64,000 bases of DNA from Sphingomonas sp. 3P27F8 (GTDB taxonomy: Bacteria > Pseudomonadota > Alphaproteobacteria > Sphingomonadales > Sphingomonadaceae): contig NZ_SCNL01000008.1 of the NCBI RefSeq assembly GCF_005502745.1, forward strand, positions 1 through 64,000, in the 5' to 3' direction. The notes beneath the pieces were generated by a model. That model had not been told where the DNA came from, ran no database searches, and was given only the letters and a program-made list of their open reading frames with translations. This document shows positions 48,439 through 59,128 of this stretch, piece after piece. Numbering within the stretch: position 1 is the first letter of the stretch; every line of letters begins with the position of its first letter. The position numbers were made by a program, and so were the translations under genes.

Positions 48439-48464
48439 GGGGAAGGCCGATCCGCGCCTTCCCC
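48439..48464 (+). terminator. Hairpin after the MFS gene
   Basis: GGGGAAGGC pairs with GCCTTCCCC around CGATCCGC, 15 bases after the MFS stop. No T tract follows; the rest of the 48465-48655 spacer shows only GC-rich sequence and a GGAAAGGA ribosome site before acnA. Confidence 0.4.
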
Positions 48465-48655
48465 GCGGGACACGAAAACTATCGCGTGCGAGTGCCGCAT
48501 CGCCCTTTCCCCTTGCGGCACCCGCTGCTATCGGCCGTCGCGATTACGTCGCTTCACACGCCCGCCCGGGCGCGCTCGCGCGGCGGCCCGGCATCCGTCG
48601 CGGCCGCCGCCTCCCCGCCGCGCACAGGCTGGCCGAACCCTGGGAAAGGACCAGC

Positions 48656-51343
<2,688 letters not shown>

Positions 51344-51369
51344 TCCACGACCCGTACCGGCATCGACGA

Positions 51370-51400
51370 GGGCGCCCCGCGAAAGCGGCGGCGCCCTTTT
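51370..51400 (+). terminator. Intrinsic terminator after acnA
   Basis: GGGCGCC pairs with GGCGCCC, extended by CCGC with GCGG over a GAAA tetraloop (one bulged C), then TTTTCTTTCC. Confidence 0.85.
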
Positions 51401-51435
51401 CTTTCCGTACGCACCGATCACGCCAGCAATATTAA

Positions 51436-51491
51436 TTGCGAAGTCGCAACAACTTATGTCCCATTTTGAAACGATGCTTATTGCGACGCAA
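51436..51491. promoter_or_regulatory. Two TTGCG/CGCAA palindromes before the metalloprotease
   Basis: TTGCGAAGTCGCAA (51436-51449) and TTGCGACGCAA (51481-51491) are two palindromes with centres about 44 bases apart, roughly four helical turns, in the AT-rich spacer upstream of the PEP-CTERM metalloprotease. They could be a paired operator. Confidence 0.4.
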
Positions 51492-51514
51492 AACGAATTG
51501 ACGGGCTCGTAAAA

Positions 51515-51529
51515 TTAACGAAGTATTAA
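51515..51529 (+). promoter_or_regulatory. CtrA-like box upstream of the PEP-CTERM metalloprotease
   Basis: A perfect TTAA-N7-TTAA (spacer CGAAGTA), the consensus of the Caulobacter-type regulator CtrA, ending 50 bases before ATG 51580. A possible promoter overlaps it (TTGACG at 51498-51503 with AAGTAT 17 bases later). Confidence 0.5.
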
Positions 51530-51579
51530 TCATATGCGGCGGGCGGGGACCTGCCGGATAGAATGACGAGGGGAAGCAA

Positions 51580-52878
51580 ATGAAGACGTTGAAAAACGCA
51601 CTACTTGTCGCGTCCGCGCTAACCGGGATCGCCGTCGCAGGCACGCCGGCGGAAGCGATCAATATCGTGCTGCACCCGGACGCCACGTTCACCAGCGCAC
51701 CGAATGGGGCTGAAGCGCTATACGCGTTCCGCAAGGCCGCTAATTACTGGAATCAGACGCTTAGCGGCGCCAACAACATGCAGACGATCAACATCAACAT
51801 CTCGTTCGCGTCGCTGGCCGATCCGAACGTGATCGGTCAGGCCGCAAGCACGCGCTATGACGTGCGCGCATCGTCGGTCTACAACCGCCTGGCCGCGAAT
51901 TCCGCCACCGCGCTCGATGCGTCGGCGGTAGCCAGCCTTGTCCCGCTGACCGCCAACGGCGGCGTCGGCTATCGCCGCGCACCTGCCCTGGACGGCTCGC
52001 TGACCGGCGAGGGGCTGAACATCACGACTGGCAGCGTCTTCGACAATAACGATAGCTACAACAATCGCTACCTCTATGCGAACGGCGCCAATCTCAAGGC
52101 GTTGGGCTACAATATCGGCCAGTCGGCGGTTGACGCGCAAATCACGTTCAACTCGAACTTCGCGTTCGATTTCAATCCGACGGACGGCATCTCGAACGGC
52201 ACCGAGGATTTCACTGCGGTCGCAGCGCATGAACTGGGCCATGCGCTCGGCTTCGTCAGCGGCGCCGATTACTACGACGTCTACGGCGGCGCCGGTCCCG
52301 GCGCGAGCATCCCCGGCATCACCTGGGATGACGAATCCGTGCTGTCGATCCTCGATCTGTTCCGCCGTTCCTCGAATGGTGGCGCGTCTGGATTCGATCC
52401 GGCGACCGGCGAGCGTTACATCCAGCTCGATCCGAATCGCGGCGCGATGTTCACGATCGACGGGGTGAACCCGTTCAATGGCGACGGCACCTATTCGCAA
52501 TTCGCAACCGGCCGCTACAACGGTGATGGCAACCAGGCATCTCACTGGAAGGAAGGCACGGGCTATTTCGACCAGAACAACTGCTTCGTACCGTCGCCGG
52601 CGCAGGTGGGCATCATGGATCCGACATCGGGCTATTGCCAGCTTGGCATCGTCACCTCGAACGATCTCGCCGCGTTCGATGCGATCGGTTACAACCTGAA
52701 CTTCGATATCCTGAAGAACAAGGGATATGAATTCACCTCTTCGGACATCTTCGGCCTGCTTGGCCTCGCCAGCGTGCCCGAGCCGTCGAGCTGGGCGATG
52801 ATGATCCTCGGCTTCGGTTTTATCGGTGGCGCGATGCGCACCCGCAATCGCAAGACGAGCGTACGCTTCGCTGCCTGA
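51580..52878 (+). CDS. PEP-CTERM exported metalloprotease (NF038122-like)
   Basis: A 432-residue secreted protein. The signal peptide is MKTLKNALLVASALTGIAVA, with AGTPAEA probably at the cleavage site. The metal site HELGHALGF (His217, Glu218, His221) is the HExxH zinc signature; the residue at the usual third-ligand position of HExxHxxGxxH is Ser, so another ligand may serve. The C-terminus is the PEP-CTERM signal PEPSSWAMMILGFGFIGGAM with RTRNRK. It resembles the NF038122 family of PEP-CTERM metalloproteases. GAGGGGAAG precedes the ATG by 4 bases. Confidence 0.83.
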   Translation: MKTLKNALLVASALTGIAVAGTPAEAINIVLHPDATFTSAPNGAEALYAFRKAANYWNQTLSGANNMQTININISFASLADPNVIGQAASTRYDVRASSVYNRLAANSATALDASAVASLVPLTANGGVGYRRAPALDGSLTGEGLNITTGSVFDNNDSYNNRYLYANGANLKALGYNIGQSAVDAQITFNSNFAFDFNPTDGISNGTEDFTAVAAHELGHALGFVSGADYYDVYGGAGPGASIPGITWDDESVLSILDLFRRSSNGGASGFDPATGERYIQLDPNRGAMFTIDGVNPFNGDGTYSQFATGRYNGDGNQASHWKEGTGYFDQNNCFVPSPAQVGIMDPTSGYCQLGIVTSNDLAAFDAIGYNLNFDILKNKGYEFTSSDIFGLLGLASVPEPSSWAMMILGFGFIGGAMRTRNRKTSVRFAA

Positions 52879-52902
52879 GCAAAGACGTCGCTAACAGAAA
52901 TG

Positions 52903-52935
52903 GGGCGGCCCGTCTTTTGACGGACCGCCCTTTTT
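52903..52935. terminator. Intrinsic terminator between convergent genes
   Basis: GGGCGG-C-CCGTC and GACGG-A-CCGCCC form a 12-position stem with one mismatch around TTTT, then TTTTTC on the plus strand. It serves the metalloprotease and may also serve the permease on the minus strand. Confidence 0.8.
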
Positions 52936-52946
52936 CTTGCCCCGGT

Positions 52947-54341
52947 TCAGGCGATCCCGGCGTTAGCGCGGCGACGGCCGTAGGCGAAATAGACGATAAG
53001 GCCGACCACGTTCCACATCAGGAAATACTCCTGCGTGCGGTGCGGAAGGCTGAAGAACAGATAGATGCAGCCAAGGACGCCGATCGTACCGACGACCGGC
53101 GCGAGCGGCGTACGAAACGTGCGCGGCGCATCCGGCGCGCGATGGCGCATCACCAGCATGCAAACGCAGACGGCCACAAAGGCGGCGAGCGTGCCGGCAT
53201 TGGCCAGCGCCGCGATCGCATCCAGTGGCATCAGCCCGGCGATGATCGCCACCAGCACCGCCGTCAGCGCGGTGATCCGCACCGGCGCGCCGCGACGCGA
53301 CACCTTCGCCAATGCTTCCGGCAGCAACCCGTCGCGCGCCATCACAAAGAAGATACGACTCTGCCCAAACAAAAACCCCAGCAGCACCGTTGGCAGCGCC
53401 ACCACCGCGCTTACCGCAAGGAATGTCGCGAAGCCCGGCTTTCCGATCTCGCGCAGGATCAGCGCCAGTGGCTCCGGGCTGTCGGCGAAGCGGGTGAACG
53501 AGAGCGCGCCGACCGCCGCCACCGCGACCAGCATGTAGATCGCGATGCACGCCACCATCGATCCGACGATGCCGATCGCCAGATCGCGTCCGGGATTGCG
53601 GGTTTCCTCTGCCGCCGTGGAGATCGCATCGAAGCCGTAGAAGGCGAAGAAGATGATTGCCGCCGCCGCCATCACCCCGCGCTCGGCGCCAGCGTCTGTT
53701 ACATGCTTGGCGAAGCCGAACGGCATGAACGGCTCGAGGTTGGCGGCGTTGAAATGCGGCAGCGCGATCGCGACGAACACCGCCAGCGCGATCATCTTCA
53801 CCACCACCAGTGCCGCGTTGAGCGTCGCGCTCTCGCGGGTGCCGATCATCAGCAGCCCGGCAACGACCGCGATGATGAACACCGCCGGCAGGTTGACGAT
53901 TCCGCCGAGCGCCGGGCCGTTCGCCAGCGCGACGGGAAACCCAAATGGCGTCAGCAACGGTGTCGCATAGCCCGACCAGCCGACCGCAACGGTAGAGACG
54001 ACAAGCGAATATTCGAGGATCAGCGACCAGCCGATCACCCAGGCGATGATCTCCCCCAGCACCGCGTAGCTATAGGTATAGGCGCTTCCCGAAGCCGGGA
54101 TCATCGTCGCCATCTCGGCATAGGCCAGCGCTGCGCAGGCGCAGATCGCGCCCGCGATGACAAACGACAGGATCACGGCCGGCCCGGCGCGATCCGCGCC
54201 TACGCCAATCAACGTGAGAATGCCGGTGCCGACGATTGCGCCGACACCCAGCGCGACGAGATGCGGCCACGAGAGGGTGCGGGCCAGTGCACGTTCTGGC
54301 GGCTGCTCGATAATCGTCTTGCGGCGTAACAGGCTGGACAT
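52947..54341 (-). CDS. APC-family amino acid permease
   Basis: A 464-residue transporter with about twelve helices. The consensus N-terminal segment LVALGVGAIVGTGILTLIG and the following cytosolic loops fit the cationic amino-acid transporter/YhdG type of the APC superfamily. Typical mid-protein segments are IIFFAFYGFDAISTAAEETRNPGRD (helix 6 and loop) and LLGFLFGQSRIFFVMARDGLLP. The substrate cannot be fixed, but basic or branched amino acids are common. GGAAGGGGAGTGG lies just before ATG 54341. Confidence 0.87.
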   Translation of the reverse strand: MSSLLRRKTIIEQPPERALARTLSWPHLVALGVGAIVGTGILTLIGVGADRAGPAVILSFVIAGAICACAALAYAEMATMIPASGSAYTYSYAVLGEIIAWVIGWSLILEYSLVVSTVAVGWSGYATPLLTPFGFPVALANGPALGGIVNLPAVFIIAVVAGLLMIGTRESATLNAALVVVKMIALAVFVAIALPHFNAANLEPFMPFGFAKHVTDAGAERGVMAAAAIIFFAFYGFDAISTAAEETRNPGRDLAIGIVGSMVACIAIYMLVAVAAVGALSFTRFADSPEPLALILREIGKPGFATFLAVSAVVALPTVLLGFLFGQSRIFFVMARDGLLPEALAKVSRRGAPVRITALTAVLVAIIAGLMPLDAIAALANAGTLAAFVAVCVCMLVMRHRAPDAPRTFRTPLAPVVGTIGVLGCIYLFFSLPHRTQEYFLMWNVVGLIVYFAYGRRRANAGIA

Positions 54342-54430
54342 CCACTCCCCTTCCGTGGCGAAACCCCAAGGAGTGGCAAGTAACAGATGCTACGATTGGC
54401 GCAAACGCGCAGCGACCGCCGTATTCCTCT

Positions 54431-54772
54431 TCAGGGCGCCGGCTTGCGCGCCTCGCCTACCCCTAGCCCGCTGCGGGTGGTAAAATGCACGCCGACCATC
54501 CCGCCGCCGACGAGAAAGGGGCTGAGATCCTCCAGCGGCGAGCGCCGGGCGATCAGCCGGCCGCGTTCCTGCGGCACGTCCTGAATCGCGGGGTCGCCCG
54601 GCTCGCGCGCGATGAACGGCACGCGGAAGCGATCGGCACCGCGCAGGCCGCATACCGTTACATCGGTACGGGAAGCATCCATGACGCAGCGTTTCTCTGC
54701 CGCGGTAAGCGCGTGATAATGCGTCATCGCGCTGTCGGCGGTTCCTTCGAGCATAAGCAGCAGGATCATCAT
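54431..54772 (-). CDS. Small exported protein, uncharacterised sphingomonad type
   Basis: A 113-residue protein read leftwards, divergent from hemF and facing the permease gene. It begins with a short hydrophobic signal-like segment (MMILLLMLEGTADSA) and contains CVMDASRTDVTVCGLRGADRFRVPF-like sequence (motif TDVTVCGLRGADRF), which recurs in unnamed sphingomonad proteins with a two-Cys knot. The start is uncertain; ATG 54772 has GGGG upstream, and a longer open frame extends far upstream in the shadow of hemF. Function unknown. Confidence 0.55.
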   Translation of the reverse strand: MMILLLMLEGTADSAMTHYHALTAAEKRCVMDASRTDVTVCGLRGADRFRVPFIAREPGDPAIQDVPQERGRLIARRSPLEDLSPFLVGGGMVGVHFTTRSGLGVGEARKPAP

Positions 54773-54865
54773 CGCGGCCCCAACGATGCACCCGGCACCA
54801 GGCAGGTGCAACGCAATTCGTCGCAGGTGTTGCCAGCCCGGCAACCGTTGCTTACCGCCGCCACG

Positions 54866-55708
54866 ATGCAGCCGCTTGATGATCAGCAATCCGCCGCCCG
54901 CGCCTGGTTCGAGCAATTGCGCGACCTGATCTGCGCCGAGTTCGAGGCGATCGAGCGCGAGGCCGGATCGGATGCCGCATTCGATTATATCGCTTGGGAG
55001 CGTGCCGACCCGTCCGGCGCGCCAGGCGGCGGCGGCGTGCGCGGCGTGATGAAGGGGCGCGTATTCGAGAAGGTGGGCGTCAACGTCTCCACCGTCGGCG
55101 GCACATTCGAAGGCGAGTTCGGCAAGACGATCCATGGCGCTGATGACGATCCGCGCTTTTTCGCGACCGGGATCAGCCTGGTTGCACACATGGCGAACCC
55201 GCATGTTCCCGCCGTGCACATGAACACGCGTTTCCTGGTGACAACGAAGCGCTGGTTCGGCGGCGGCGCGGATCTCAACCCGCCGCTTCCCGTGGAAGAG
55301 GACACCGCCGATTTCCACGCCACGCTGAAAGCGGCATGCGACGCGCATGATACCGGCCACTATCCGCGCTTCAGCAAATGGGCGGACGATTATTTCTACA
55401 TTCCGCATCGCAAGGTGCATCGCGGCGTCGGCGGCATCTTCTACGATCATCTCGAGGGAGATTTCGCGCGCGATTTCATGTTCACGCAGGATGTTGGCCG
55501 CGCCTTTCTCGCGGTGTTCCCACGTATCGTGCGGCGTCGGATGCACCAGCCATACGAGGATGCCGACGTGGCGGCGCAGCGCGAATGGCGCGGCCGTTAC
55601 GCGGAATTCAACCTCGTGTACGACCGCGGCACGCTCTTCGGGCTCAAGACTGGCGGCAATATCGATGCGATCCTGATGAGCCTTCCCCCGCTCGCCACCT
55701 GGAGCTGA
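54866..55708 (+). CDS. hemF: Coproporphyrinogen III oxidase, aerobic
   Basis: HemF uses oxygen to oxidatively decarboxylate coproporphyrinogen III in heme synthesis. The 280-residue product begins at ATG 54866 (MQPLDDQQSAARAWFEQL); the frame is open back to 54485 without homology. Signature segments are RWFGGGADLNPPLPVEEDTA and GIFYDHLEGDFARDFMF; the conserved histidines of the active site are among AHMANPHVPAVHMNTRFL. The acetyltransferase starts 6 bases later. Confidence 0.96.
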   Translation: MQPLDDQQSAARAWFEQLRDLICAEFEAIEREAGSDAAFDYIAWERADPSGAPGGGGVRGVMKGRVFEKVGVNVSTVGGTFEGEFGKTIHGADDDPRFFATGISLVAHMANPHVPAVHMNTRFLVTTKRWFGGGADLNPPLPVEEDTADFHATLKAACDAHDTGHYPRFSKWADDYFYIPHRKVHRGVGGIFYDHLEGDFARDFMFTQDVGRAFLAVFPRIVRRRMHQPYEDADVAAQREWRGRYAEFNLVYDRGTLFGLKTGGNIDAILMSLPPLATWS

Positions 55709-55713
55709 TCGCG

Positions 55714-56307
55714 ATGGGCCTGACGCCGGTGCCGAACGACCAGCTCGCGACCGTCGTGACGACGCTGGAGATGACGCGCCGCCCCCCGCTGCGCCCGACA
55801 CCGCCGACGCCGCTGCGCCTTATCCAGTGGGACCGGCCCGATCTGGACAAGTACCGTGCGCTGTTCCGCCGGGTCGGCGGGCCGTGGCTCTGGTATTCCC
55901 GCCTCACGATGGAGGATGCGACGCTCGCGGGCATCGTTCACGATCCGGGCATTTCGGTGTTCGCCGCGATCGATCGCACCGGGATCGAGGTGGGGATGCT
56001 CGAACTCGATCACCGCCACGCCGGCACGTGTGAGCTATCCTATTTCGGGCTGGTCCCGGAGCTTGCCGGGCAGGGTCACGGACGCTGGCTGATGGCGGAA
56101 GCGCTGACGCGCGCGTGGCGGGCGAACGTATCGCGCGTCTGGGTCCACACCTGCACGCTCGATCATCCTTCTGCGCTTAATTTCTATCGGGCGCAGGGGT
56201 TCCTCCCAGTCAGGCGGACGGTGGAAACCTTTCCCGATCCACGCGTTCTCGGGCTATTGCCAGATGACGTCGCACCTCACATCCCCCTGCTTGCCAGCCG
56301 GCGATAG
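55714..56307 (+). CDS. GNAT family N-acetyltransferase
   Basis: A 197-residue acetyltransferase. The start at 55714 has GGAG 9 bases upstream. The acetyl-CoA loop is LVPELAGQGHGRWLMAEALT, and the late HPSALNFYRAQGFLPVRR is the standard GNAT finish. The substrate is unknown. It follows hemF closely and its 3' end overlaps the convergent membrane protein by 31 bases. Confidence 0.85.
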   Translation: MGLTPVPNDQLATVVTTLEMTRRPPLRPTPPTPLRLIQWDRPDLDKYRALFRRVGGPWLWYSRLTMEDATLAGIVHDPGISVFAAIDRTGIEVGMLELDHRHAGTCELSYFGLVPELAGQGHGRWLMAEALTRAWRANVSRVWVHTCTLDHPSALNFYRAQGFLPVRRTVETFPDPRVLGLLPDDVAPHIPLLASRR

Positions 56308-57023
56308 ACCGCGAGCCCGATCGCCAGAATGCCGATGTGATAAGCGGAGGCGGCCAAGGCCATGCCGGCATCGGCAAGCGCAAGGATGATCGGATTCTGC
56401 CGGCCGGGGGAGCGCAACACCTCGTCCGCCCCGATCAACGGCGCCAGCACGAGATATTGCGCGAGGAACAGCGTAACGATCGCTGCCAGCACGCCCCACC
56501 AATTGCCCCCCGTCAGCCGCCAGCTGCGCCCAACCGCTCGCGCCGCCCCCACTGGCGCTTCGACGATCAGCGCAGGGACCGTCGCGATCAGGCGCGCCTG
56601 CATGTAGAGCCCCGGCAGCACGAACAGCCACAGCCCCAACCCGATCGGGATCGACACCAGCAGATCGGCCAGCAGAAACCGCCCGAAACGACGCGCAGCC
56701 GTCACCAGCGCGGTCTTCACATCCGGCCGCGCCGGGTGGACCAGCAGGATCGCCAGCACCGCGACGCCATAAATGCCGACCAGATCGGCGAGCAGATACC
56801 AGCCAGCGTTCGCCTGCCCCCATAACGAAAGCTGCTCCAGCCATGCCTGCATCGCCGGCTGATCGCGCGGCGTCTGCGGCAGCGCGAGCGGAGACGCCAC
56901 GAGCAGCTGCACCGCAAACGCGGGCAAGAAGATGAACGGACCAGCGACACGCAGCACCAGATCGCCCTCGCGACGCAGGATCGCCCACGCGTCTGCCAGG
57001 ACGCGGCCAAGGGTGAGCATCAT
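56277..57023 (-). CDS. Membrane protein of unknown function, member of a pair
   Basis: A 248-residue protein with about six hydrophobic segments (GPFIFLPAFAVQLLVASPLAL; VAVLAILLVHP; PIGLGLWLFVLPGLYMQARL; LVLAPLI). A segment VGAARAVGRSWRLTGGNWWGVLAAIVTLF is shared in style with the neighbour at 57020-57838, and with glycerophosphoryl-diester phosphodiesterase membrane-type domains. The start (57023 or 57020) overlaps the stop of the upstream partner. Its end overlaps the GNAT gene on the opposite strand by 31 bases. Confidence 0.65.
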   Translation of the reverse strand: MMLTLGRVLADAWAILRREGDLVLRVAGPFIFLPAFAVQLLVASPLALPQTPRDQPAMQAWLEQLSLWGQANAGWYLLADLVGIYGVAVLAILLVHPARPDVKTALVTAARRFGRFLLADLLVSIPIGLGLWLFVLPGLYMQARLIATVPALIVEAPVGAARAVGRSWRLTGGNWWGVLAAIVTLFLAQYLVLAPLIGADEVLRSPGRQNPIILALADAGMALAASAYHIGILAIGLAVYRRLASRGM

Positions 57024-57838
57024 GCGTGGTCGAGACGTTCGCGCGCGGCGAGATAGAATTGCGCACTGAAGGTTGTCTGCAACACGCCGAGGCCGGCGGT
57101 GACGATCCCGGTCGCGGTCGCGAGCAGCAGGATAGTCCACACCTGCCCTTCATCGCCGAAGATCAGCTGCGCCACGCTGCCCAGCACCCAGGTCACGGCG
57201 GTAAGCAGCACAATCGCCACGATCGCGTATAGCAGCATCAGCCCGATCAGCTTCATCGTGCTGCCACGTGTCAGCGCGAAGCTGCGTGCGAATGCGCCCA
57301 GCCCGCGACGCTCGTTGGTGACGACCGCGAACAGCGGCAACAGCCGGGCCCCGGCCCACAATGCCACCAGCGAAAGCACGAACAGCGCCGGCGTAAGCGC
57401 GGCGACACGCGCACCGTCCAATGCCGGCATCGGCATCCCTTGTTCCAGTTGCGCCATATCGATGCTGCCCGCGACCACGTACGCCACCGGCGCAAGCACA
57501 ACGACGAACGTCACCACCATCACCACCAGCAGCACCGCGATCGCCGCCGGCAGACGGCGTCGCCCGATCGCGATCGCGTCATGCCGACCGACCGCTGGAT
57601 CGCTGGCCATCGCGGTCATCGCCAGCGTTCCCCACAAGGCGAGCACCGCAACCGCCAGCCCGACCAGCCCCGCCAACAGCTTGAAACTCGCACCGGGGGT
57701 GGTCATGGCAAAGACGCGCAACACCGCCTGCAGCATGCCGGGGGCGAACAGGAAAACTCCAGCAAGCCACGCGAGCAATCCGGCGCGGCCGGCGATCACC
57801 TCGGTCGTCCGATCCCAAACCGTGCCAATCCGTATCAT
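57020..57838 (-). CDS. Membrane protein of unknown function, first of a pair
   Basis: A 272-residue protein with about six membrane helices ([55 protein letters not shown]). Between helices the sequence [23 protein letters not shown] is similar in plan to the paired protein downstream, so the two look like related subunits. The start at 57838 has AGGAGG upstream. The stop overlaps the next start (ATGATG). Function not recognised. Confidence 0.65.
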   Translation of the reverse strand: MIRIGTVWDRTTEVIAGRAGLLAWLAGVFLFAPGMLQAVLRVFAMTTPGASFKLLAGLVGLAVAVLALWGTLAMTAMASDPAVGRHDAIAIGRRRLPAAIAVLLVVMVVTFVVVLAPVAYVVAGSIDMAQLEQGMPMPALDGARVAALTPALFVLSLVALWAGARLLPLFAVVTNERRGLGAFARSFALTRGSTMKLIGLMLLYAIVAIVLLTAVTWVLGSVAQLIFGDEGQVWTILLLATATGIVTAGLGVLQTTFSAQFYLAARERLDHA

Positions 57839-57920
57839 AGGGCCTCCTGTCAGCGGCGAAAGACCTAGCCTATCGCGCCCCCGCTTGCCAATCGAACGTA
57901 TCGACCGCATCTGCACCGCC

Positions 57921-58586
57921 GTGACCAATGATGCCGATATCGAATGGCGCATATCGCCCGGCCTGACCGATTATGCCGCCTCGCTTGCCGAGATGGAAGC
58001 GCGCGCTGCGCGGATCGCGGCGCATGACGATCGCGAGCTGATCTGGCTGCTTGAACATCCGCCGGTCTATACTGCCGGCACCAGCGCGGACCCTGCCGAA
58101 CTGATCGATCCGCGCTTTCCGGTGGTGAACGCCGGGCGCGGTGGGCGTTACACCTATCACGGGCCGGGGCAGCGCGTCGGCTATCTGATGCTCGACCTTG
58201 CCCCGCGCGGACGCGATGTCCGGCTTTTCGTCCACGCGCTCGAAGGCTGGGTGATCGCAGCACTGGCAGAGCTGGGCATAGCCGGGTTCCGCGCGCCCGG
58301 GCGGATCGGCATCTGGACGATCGATCGCGACGGGCGTGAAGCAAAAATCGGTGCGATCGGCGTGCGGGTACGGCGCTGGGTGACGTTCCACGGTTTTTCG
58401 GTGAATCTCTCGCCCGATCTCGGGCATTTCGGCGGAATCGTGCCGTGCGGTCTCGCCGAATATGCTGTGACGAGTACAAAAGCGCTGGGCGCGCCGCATG
58501 ATCTTGCAACTTTCGACGCCGCTCTTGCGTTCACGCGCAGCCAATTCCTCGAAACTCTATCGGACGCTCGCGAAAACGAGGCTTGA
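57921..58586 (+). CDS. lipB: Octanoyl-[acyl-carrier-protein]:protein N-octanoyltransferase
   Basis: LipB transfers octanoate from acyl carrier protein to apo-lipoyl proteins. Motifs are [51 protein letters not shown] with the catalytic Cys. No ATG gives a good N-terminus: GTG 57921 ([18 protein letters not shown]) fits the family best, TTG 57885 is an alternative, and neither has a clear ribosome site. The open frame to 57099 is a shadow of the neighbour on the other strand. Confidence 0.92.
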   Translation: MTNDADIEWRISPGLTDYAASLAEMEARAARIAAHDDRELIWLLEHPPVYTAGTSADPAELIDPRFPVVNAGRGGRYTYHGPGQRVGYLMLDLAPRGRDVRLFVHALEGWVIAALAELGIAGFRAPGRIGIWTIDRDGREAKIGAIGVRVRRWVTFHGFSVNLSPDLGHFGGIVPCGLAEYAVTSTKALGAPHDLATFDAALAFTRSQFLETLSDARENEA

Positions 58587-58674
58587 GAGCATAGGCCGAT
58601 GCGATTAATGTCCCCTGCGATTTGGGGATTAAATGGCCATACGGCGTCCAAATCTACTGTCTAGGGAGCTCTAC

Positions 58675-58923
58675 ATGCGTGCTATTTCCAAGATCCTGAC
58701 CGGTACGGCCATTGCGGCGGCGGCTCTGGCCGTTTCGGCTTGCGGCTCGAAGACCGAGACTACCACCGAGAACACCACCATCACCGACATGAACGCCACC
58801 GAAGGCATGGACACGACGACTGACAACATGACGGCGGTCGACAGCTCGATGAATTCGGGCATGATGGCGAACGATGCGGGCGCGATGGACGCGAACGCAG
58901 CGATGCCCGCCAACGCGAACTGA
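58675..58923 (+). CDS. Small Met/Asn/Thr-rich lipoprotein
   Basis: An 82-residue protein. ATG 58675 has AGGGAG 6 bases upstream and gives the signal MRAISKILTGTAIAAAALAV with lipobox SAC. The mature part is low complexity, with repeats of Asn, Met, Thr, Asp (TTTENTTITDMNATEGMDT). Similar short lipoproteins occur widely in sphingomonads; function unknown. A strong terminator follows 25 bases after the stop. Confidence 0.7.
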   Translation: MRAISKILTGTAIAAAALAVSACGSKTETTTENTTITDMNATEGMDTTTDNMTAVDSSMNSGMMANDAGAMDANAAMPANAN

Positions 58924-58947
58924 TCGCCGCACGGCAATCACATTGCG

Positions 58948-58984
58948 AAAAAGGGGTCGTCCGGGAAACGGGCGACCCCTTTTT
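58948..58984 (+). terminator. Intrinsic terminator with A/T-flanked stem
   Basis: AAAAAGGGGTCGTCC and GGGCGACCCCTTTTT pair over 15 positions (one T-G wobble) around a 7-base loop; T run of 5 at the end. Confidence 0.85.
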
Positions 58985-59128
58985 CATTACTTCGCAACGC
59001 CCGGCGGGTGTGACGCTTTCCACGCTTACAAGCGCAATGCGGCGGGCTGAGTCACGAACGTGATGAATACCCTTGGGTTAACCGCACGAAAGCCCTAGAA
59101 TCCCGCGCGTCGCGTGGGAGAAGTTGAA

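Noticed and set aside
52917..54329. A 470-codon plus-strand frame opposite the amino-acid permease
   Set aside because: The permease on the minus strand has twelve helices and family motifs; the plus-strand product is Arg/Asp/His-rich junk.
54485..54865. N-terminal extension of hemF by 127 codons
   Set aside because: HemF homology begins at ATG 54866, the expected length of 280 residues is reached without it, and the extension overlaps the small gene on the other strand.
59041..59128. A CtrA box upstream of the exported protein at 59129 (TTAACC at 59078)
   Set aside because: Only one half-site is present; the base positions 7 bases on read AAAG, not TTAA.
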